Below are positions 46,329-64,000 of a stretch of DNA of 64,000 nt, in pieces. Below the pieces are notes generated by a model, which was not told the origin of the DNA, ran no database searches, and saw only the letters and a list, made by a program, of their open reading frames with translations. Position 1 is the first letter of the stretch. Every line of letters starts with the position of its first letter. The stretch covers positions 26,811,976-26,875,975 of the forward strand of contig NC_053409.1 in assembly GCF_016859285.1 (NCBI RefSeq), in the 5' to 3' direction. The DNA is from Xiphias gladius. Taxonomy: Eukaryota; Chordata; Actinopteri; Istiophoriformes; Xiphiidae. The translations under genes and the position numbers were made by a program.

Positions 46329-48728
46329 ATGATCAAGTTTGTGCTGATGGTGAACCGGCAGGGCCAGACCAGACTGTCCAGGTATTATCAACCCGTGGAG
46401 CTGAGCAGGAGGGCGGCGCTGGAGGCCGACGTGGTCCGCTGCTGCCTGAGCCGCAAGAAGGACCAGGTACGTGAAGTACACACGACGTCTAGGCCCTGGA
46501 CTCGTGTAAAAACAGCGGTGCGTTCCTTCAACTGTGCTCCTGTCTGTTTCCAGTGTTCCTTTGTGGAGTATAAAGACTTTAAACTGGTCTACCGTCAGTA
46601 TGCGGCTCTGTATATCGTGGTGGGAGTCACAGACGCCGAGGTGAGTCGTGCTCGGGACTCGGGACTCGGGGGTTTATCCAGTGTGTAAAGTATTGTAGTA
46701 GTTTGATAGGTTTAGGCCTGTTTCTGCACAGAATAATGTCTGGACTGGATTAATCCGCCGATTCTTGTCTCGTCAATTAACTGGCTGTTGGGTGAGAAAA
46801 TGTGCATCACAATAACCCAGAGCTCAGAGTGAAACCTTCTCGAGGTCTGTTGTTGTTCGACCAAACAGTCAAAACCTCATAATTACTCTAAAGAAATGTA
46901 GGAAAGAAAAGCTGCAAGTTGTCACATTTGAGGAGCTTGGAACCATGAAATGTTTTGGCATTTTTATTAAATGAAACTTAGGTTTGGATATCGTCAGAGT
47001 AGCTGCCCATTCATCTGCTAATTGTTTCAGCTGTACCCGAATTTACTGCTGGGTGGTTTAATCTGTGTCAAAGCATCATCGGCCTCATCAGCTCCTCATA
47101 CGTTTCGTATGTAAAAATCTATGTATCAATACCAATATTGTCCCTCTGAAATCTGGCGGAGCAGAAGTAGAAAGTAGCAGGAACAAAAAAGACTCAAAGT
47201 ACAAGAACCTCAAAGTTTGACCTATTCCCAGCACTTCAGTGGTAAACGTACTGGTCACATTCCACCACTGCAAAACCGGTACTGGATCACAGCCTGTATT
47301 CAGTCATGAAAATGAGGTTTGTTGCAGCACTAGAGCTGAAATCCACCATGAATAACAACAACAAACAACCCTATTTATAGAGCACTTGTCATAACTAGTC
47401 ACAAAGTGCTTTACACAGGAAAACCAGATCAAACTATTCAGCACAACGACATGAAATAACATCAGGCCGTTAAAAGCACAGAGAACAAATAATAAAGTGA
47501 GATAGAAAAAAGGTGAAAAGATGAAACCTGATGGACACGAACGACGAGTTTAACGGTCTTTTTAGCTGCAGGTCTGGGAGATGTTTGTAAAATGGATCCG
47601 GTTCCAAAGGGTCAACATGTCTGTAGGTGACGTTGGGGATTGAACGATGCTACAGCAGCATTCAGACGAGTCAGACTCTGAATCCGGATCCGTGTCCTCT
47701 CGCGTGTCTCCCACAGAACGAGCTGTCCATCTACGAGCTGGTCCACAACTTCGTGGAGGTCCTGGATAAGTACTTCAGCCGAGTGGTGAGGAATCCGGCC
47801 GTGAGCTGAGCTCGTGTTAAAGCAGTGAAGTAGCTGCTGCCATTAGTGTGGAAATCAGGTGTTAAACAGAACATCTGGATGAATGTGGTGGAGGAGACAC
47901 TGAAACCTTCGTCCACACACACACTTACTTCACCTTTACCGTCCAGATGTTTTGCTGCCTGTTAGTTTTCAGTCTCATTAACAAAGTGTGTGTGTTTGTT
48001 TCCCAACAGAGCGAACTGGACGTATCCTTTAATCTAAGTCACACACACACACACACACACACACAGCTCCCTGCTAACACTGAGCCACTGGTCCGCTCGG
48101 GCTGACGCTAAATGTGGGTATGTTGTAGACTGGCGCCCGGAACAGACCCGGGTCTCCTAAGAAAACGGTTTAAACGTGTCCACGCGTCTGCAGCTGGTTC
48201 GACGACGTAGATGTTGGCCGAGACGTTGTAGGCGCTGAAGCAGCAGGACTAAGATCAGCCAGTTTAGTCTCATTTACAGAACCAGAACATTTTCTACGCT
48301 CTTGTCTTTGCTCCTTCTTAGTGTCTCCTCACTCTAACGTCCCGTCAGTGTTGGAGTTTCTACATTTTGAACAGTTAAAATGGCTCCAACAGAAAATTCA
48401 GCAGGTGTTTCCACGTTCGAGGATCAACTTAAAACAGATCAGGACAAAAACAAAGAGGTTCTCTGGTGTGAGCCGAAGAGCAGCGCCCCCTGCAGGTTCG
48501 GTTTCAACACAAGGCTGTGAAAAGTTACATTTCACCCGTTTTTCAGCGGGAAACTCGGTCTTATCTGGTTTTGTTTCCTCGACTCTGCGTCGTCATCAGA
48601 TCATGTTCAACCTGGACCGAGTGCACATCATCCTGGACGAGATGATCCAGAACGGACACATCGTGGAGACCAACCGGACCAGAATCCTCGCTCCGCTCAC
48701 TGCCCTCGACAAGATGGCAGACGGCTGA
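46329..48728 (+). CDS. ap4s1: AP-4 complex subunit sigma-1, complete
   Basis: Small (sigma) subunit of the AP-4 heterotetrameric adaptor, which sorts cargo at the trans-Golgi network in a clathrin-independent route. Coding exons: 46329-46466, 46554-46640, 47717-47785, 48010-48021, 48600-48728 (TGA 48726-48728). Total 144 residues, equal to the human protein as I recall it. Longin-type fold signatures: [20 protein letters not shown], then [20 protein letters not shown], then [14 protein letters not shown], ending [12 protein letters not shown]. The ATG at 46329 is chosen because MIKFxLMVN is the family start; the upstream in-frame ATG at 46254 precedes a likely acceptor (46262-46263) and would not be in the mRNA. 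Exon four is only 12 nt (Ser-Glu-Leu-Asp). Head to head with STRN3, tail to tail with HECTD1, as in human. Confidence 0.96.
46735..47040 (-). repeat. Copy of the GATTAATCG-ended dispersed repeat
   Basis: Inside the AP4S1 intron 46641-47716. Contains GAAAAGCTGCAAGTTGTCACATTTGAGGAGC and ends GCTAATTGTTTCAGCTGTAC. An AAGTACT-type fragment follows at 47150-47280. Confidence 0.6.
48038..48065. repeat. (CA)n microsatellite
   Basis: About 14 CA units, starting 17 nt after the AP4S1 12-nt exon. Confidence 0.95.
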
Positions 48729-48889
48729 GACTCCGGACGCGGTTCCGTTCCCGGGAGACGAGGCCACAGACTTTTTCTCCAGACCGGCATCCGGAGGTGG
48801 AGAGTAACAGACTCTAAACTGCAGGGAATCGAACCTGCAACCCTGTGATGGTCCAGTCTGGACTCAGATGCTGATGTTGTCCAAATGCC

Positions 48890-48895
48890 AATAAA
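48890..48895 (+). promoter_or_regulatory. AP4S1 polyadenylation signal (AATAAA)
   Basis: AATAAA 162 nt downstream of the AP4S1 stop codon, the first canonical signal after it, followed by a T/G-containing stretch. Confidence 0.6.
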
Positions 48896-49314
48896 TCAAT
48901 CACTCCAACGTGAAATATCAGTGTCTCGTATCCAGTCTCTCAATCTGCTGGATGATTTATGGATTAATTACTGACACCTCGATGCAGCTGTCGGTCACTG
49001 TGTAGTTTACTCTGAACCGAGTGACCTGCCCCCGAGCTCGGATTTCTGACCGGGTCCAGCAGGCACCGGTCCCGGGCCCCAGAAGTCTGAGGGTTTAGGT
49101 ATTTTATTAACTGCAAATGTCTCAGGAAACTGCACCACAGAGGCACAGTACACACAGGGACCCCGTATCAGAGTCTGGATTTAAGACCTCTGCTAATTTG
49201 GTCATTTGTGTCTCATACATCTAAATACAAATGACCACGAGAGGCAGTTGGTCTCTGGGCAGATGGTAAAGCTACTTAACGTCACGGCCGCGTGTAGTTT
49301 CTTATGTAAAGTCT

Positions 49315-50472
49315 CACTCACCGAGCACTTTATTAGGAACACCCGTTAATCAAACCAGCCAGTCATGTGGCAGCAGTGTGATGCATAACAACCTGCAGAT
49401 CCAGGTCAGGAGCTTCAGTTAATGTTCACATCAAACATCAGAACGAGGAGAAAATGTGATCACAGCGACTTTGACGTGACGTCATTGTTGGTGGCAGACA
49501 GATGGTTTGAGTCTTTCTGAAGCTGCTGATCTCCTGGGATTTTCACACACAACAGTGTCTAGGGTTTTTACTCAGGATGGAGCCAGAAACAAAAAAAACC
49601 CAGTGAGCATCAGTTCATGTTGATGAGAGAGGTCAGAGGAGAAGGTCCAGACTGGTTGGAGCTGACAGAGGCTACGGTAACTCAGATGATCTTTACAACT
49701 GTGGTGAGTAGAAAAGCTTCTCAGGATGAACAGCACGTCCAACCTTGAGGTGGATGAGCTACAACAGCAGGAGACCACGTCAGGTTCCAGTCCTGTCAGC
49801 CAAGAACAGAAATCTGCGGCTGCATTGGGCACAGACTGCACCACAACTGGACAGTTGAAGACTGGGAAAAATGTACCCTGGTCTGATGAATCTGGATTTC
49901 TGCTGAGGCAGCAGATGGTTGGGTCAGAATCTGGATGAATCCATGGACCCAACCCGCCTTGTGTCAACAGTCCAAACTGGTGGTGGTGGTGGTGTAACGT
50001 TGTGGGGGATGATTTCTTGGCACTTTGGGCTCCTTAATACCAACCAATCATGGTCTGAATGCCACAGCCGGTCTGAGTGTTGTTGCTGACCATGTGCTTC
50101 CCTTCATGGCCACAGTTTACCATCTTCTAATGGCTACTTCCAGCAGGATAATGCTCCACGTCACAAAGAAACAGTCTTCTCAAACTGGTTTCATGAACAT
50201 GACAGTGCAGTGAACTTCAGTGGCCTCCCCGGTCACCTGATCTGGATCCAGTAGAACACCTTTGGCAATTGGTAGAACGGGAGATTGAATGTGCAGCTGA
50301 TAAATCTGTAGAAATGATGTGATGCACTCGTGTCAACATGGACCAGAATCTCAGAGGAAAGTTTCCAACATCTTGTGGAATCCAGGCCATGAAGACCTGA
50401 GGCTGTTTCCAGAGCAAAGGGAGGAGCTATCCAGCACGAGTGTGAAGTTCCTAATAAAGTGCTCAGTGAGTG
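49315..50472 (+). mobile_element. Tc1/mariner-like element, copy 2, transposase sense on plus strand, inactive
   Basis: Both termini are visible: CACTCACCGAGCACTTTATTAGGAAC at the left and its inverse GTTCCTAATAAAGTGCTCAGTGAGTG at the right (one mismatch), 1158 nt apart. Plus-strand translation gives VPWSDESGF near 49879, FQQDNAPRHK near 50142 and SPDLDPVE-type text near 50235, the three acidic positions of a DDE/D transposase, but in broken frames (stop codon within the third block). It separates the AP4S1 and HECTD1 3' ends. Peptide fragments differ from copy 1 at very few positions (for example 1 of 70). Confidence 0.88.
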
Positions 50473-50750
50473 TTTAGTAGATCTTCACGTCTTCTCACCT
50501 CATCTCCTAGACTTCAATGTTGTGTTGAGAATTCAAAGGCATGTTCACTCATTTACTTTCAGCGACAAGTTTTCGACCCGTTCTGCAGTTATAACTTTGT
50601 GCACAAACAAAGATCTCGTGTGATCGACAAACGTTTTTTCTCTGCACATGACGGATTTATCACTGGGGCCTGTGGTGCAGGAAAGATGACGACGAATGTT
50701 TAGCTCCACAAACCACAGGACAACATCTTTACTTCATACTTTGCAAACAT

Positions 50751-50756
50751 TTTAAT
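50751..50756 (-). promoter_or_regulatory. Candidate HECTD1 polyadenylation signal (minus-strand ATTAAA)
   Basis: ATTAAA on the minus strand about 770 nt past the HECTD1 stop codon; the intervening 3' UTR is simple-sequence rich ((CA)n, purine-rich GAGGAGG runs at 51100-51190 and 51380-51420). Other signals cannot be excluded. Confidence 0.35.
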
Positions 50757-51024
50757 GATTATTTTTTTGGAGCATACACATTTGAAAATATCTGTTTACC
50801 TCAAACTGCAACTTGAGTTAAATAAATGTTTATAATATACAAAGAAAATACAAGGGAGAGCAGAGCTTCTTACATTTTTTTTCTTTTTTCTCTTTCCATG
50901 TGCCTCGCACACGACCAGTGTTTCTGTCTCTATAGCTTCATTGTAAAAGAAAACACCAAATGCACTCTGACCTTTGACCTTTACAGCTGGTCAGCAACAA
51001 CCCGAAAACTGTCTCTCTCTCTCA

Positions 51025-51053
51025 CGCTCACACACACACACACACACACACAC
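51025..51053. repeat. (CA)n microsatellite in the HECTD1 3' flank
   Basis: About 13 CA units, followed by A-rich and GGA-rich low-complexity DNA to about 51190. Confidence 0.9.
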
Positions 51054-51523
51054 GGAAACAAAAAGCAATAAAACAAAAAATAAAAACAAAAAGAGGAGAA
51101 GGAAGAGGGGAGGAGGAGGAGGAGGAGAAGAAAACAGAAGCTACGAGTCAAACCAGGCGCTAAACTGAGAACAGAGAGGAGGAGGAGGAAGATCAACACA
51201 CACACGCACACACACAGCAGCCAGCCTGCAGCAACAGAAACCAGCAGCAGCTCAGGTGGGTGAAGAGGAGGATGCTGCTGCTGATGAAGATGAAGGAGAG
51301 AGGAGACAAGTGAAGGAGGGAGGGAAGGAGGTGCTATGGATGTGAGGAGGCAGCACAGCTTTTCTTTCATTTCATTCTGCAACAGAAATCCTCCTCCTCC
51401 TCCTCCTCGTCCTCCTCCAGCGGTCAGTCGGTCGGCTAGTTTGGACTGGCTGGCTGATCTGTCAATCGCGTGGCGGGCGGCGACGGACAGAAGACTAGAG
51501 GAGCATGCTCAGTGAGGCGGCGG

Positions 51524-63921
<12,398 letters not shown>

Positions 63922-64000
63922 CTAGAGGGAGGTAGACAGAGAGCAGAGAAGCAGCTTACAGTCAGAGCAGCTCCACACAGCTCTACACTGGACAAGCGCG

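Overview
This window is nuclear DNA from a ray-finned (teleost) fish, most likely a percomorph. It holds compact multi-exon vertebrate genes with GT-AG introns, many (CA)n/(TG)n microsatellites, Tc1/mariner remnants, a tRNA-headed SINE-like insertion and several dispersed repeats of the kind common in teleosts. Five protein-coding genes can be read exon by exon, and four of them keep the order and orientation I recall for human chromosome 14q12: COCH (+), STRN3 (-), AP4S1 (+), HECTD1 (-). The fifth, CCDC65/DRC2 (+), lies between COCH and STRN3; in human it is on another chromosome (12q13, from memory).

Layout. 1-3251: last six exons of cochlin (second vWA domain), 5' part outside the window. 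3252-7180: intergenic, repeats only. About 7180-7560: CpG-rich block with an RFX X-box-like motif, the probable CCDC65 promoter. 9350-15062: CCDC65 exons, with a roughly 181-bp satellite array (9937-11275) sitting where one or more exons are expected but not found. 15063-21096: CCDC65 3' end, a 554-bp inverted-repeat element, then the probable long STRN3 3' UTR. 21097-43664: complete STRN3 coding sequence on the minus strand, 16 exons and 717 codons, with an 11-kb first intron full of repeats. 43665-46328: 2.7-kb divergent STRN3/AP4S1 promoter interval. 46329-48728: complete AP4S1, five coding exons including one of 12 nt. 48729-51523: tail-to-tail AP4S1/HECTD1 interval with a Tc1-like element. 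51524-63824: 19 3'-terminal exons of HECTD1 on the minus strand, from the end of the MIB/HERC2 domain to the HECT domain; the gene continues beyond the right edge.

The genes do not form a pathway. Cochlin is a secreted inner-ear matrix protein, DRC2 a ciliary axoneme subunit, striatin-3 a PP2A/STRIPAK scaffold, AP4S1 the small subunit of the AP-4 trafficking adaptor, and HECTD1 a ubiquitin ligase. The grouping is conserved synteny. I translated exons by eye and checked that codon phase is continuous across every junction of COCH, STRN3, AP4S1 and HECTD1. CCDC65 is the one gene where phase breaks. I found no prokaryotic, viral or CRISPR-like system. Comparisons with human proteins are from memory and not from a database search.
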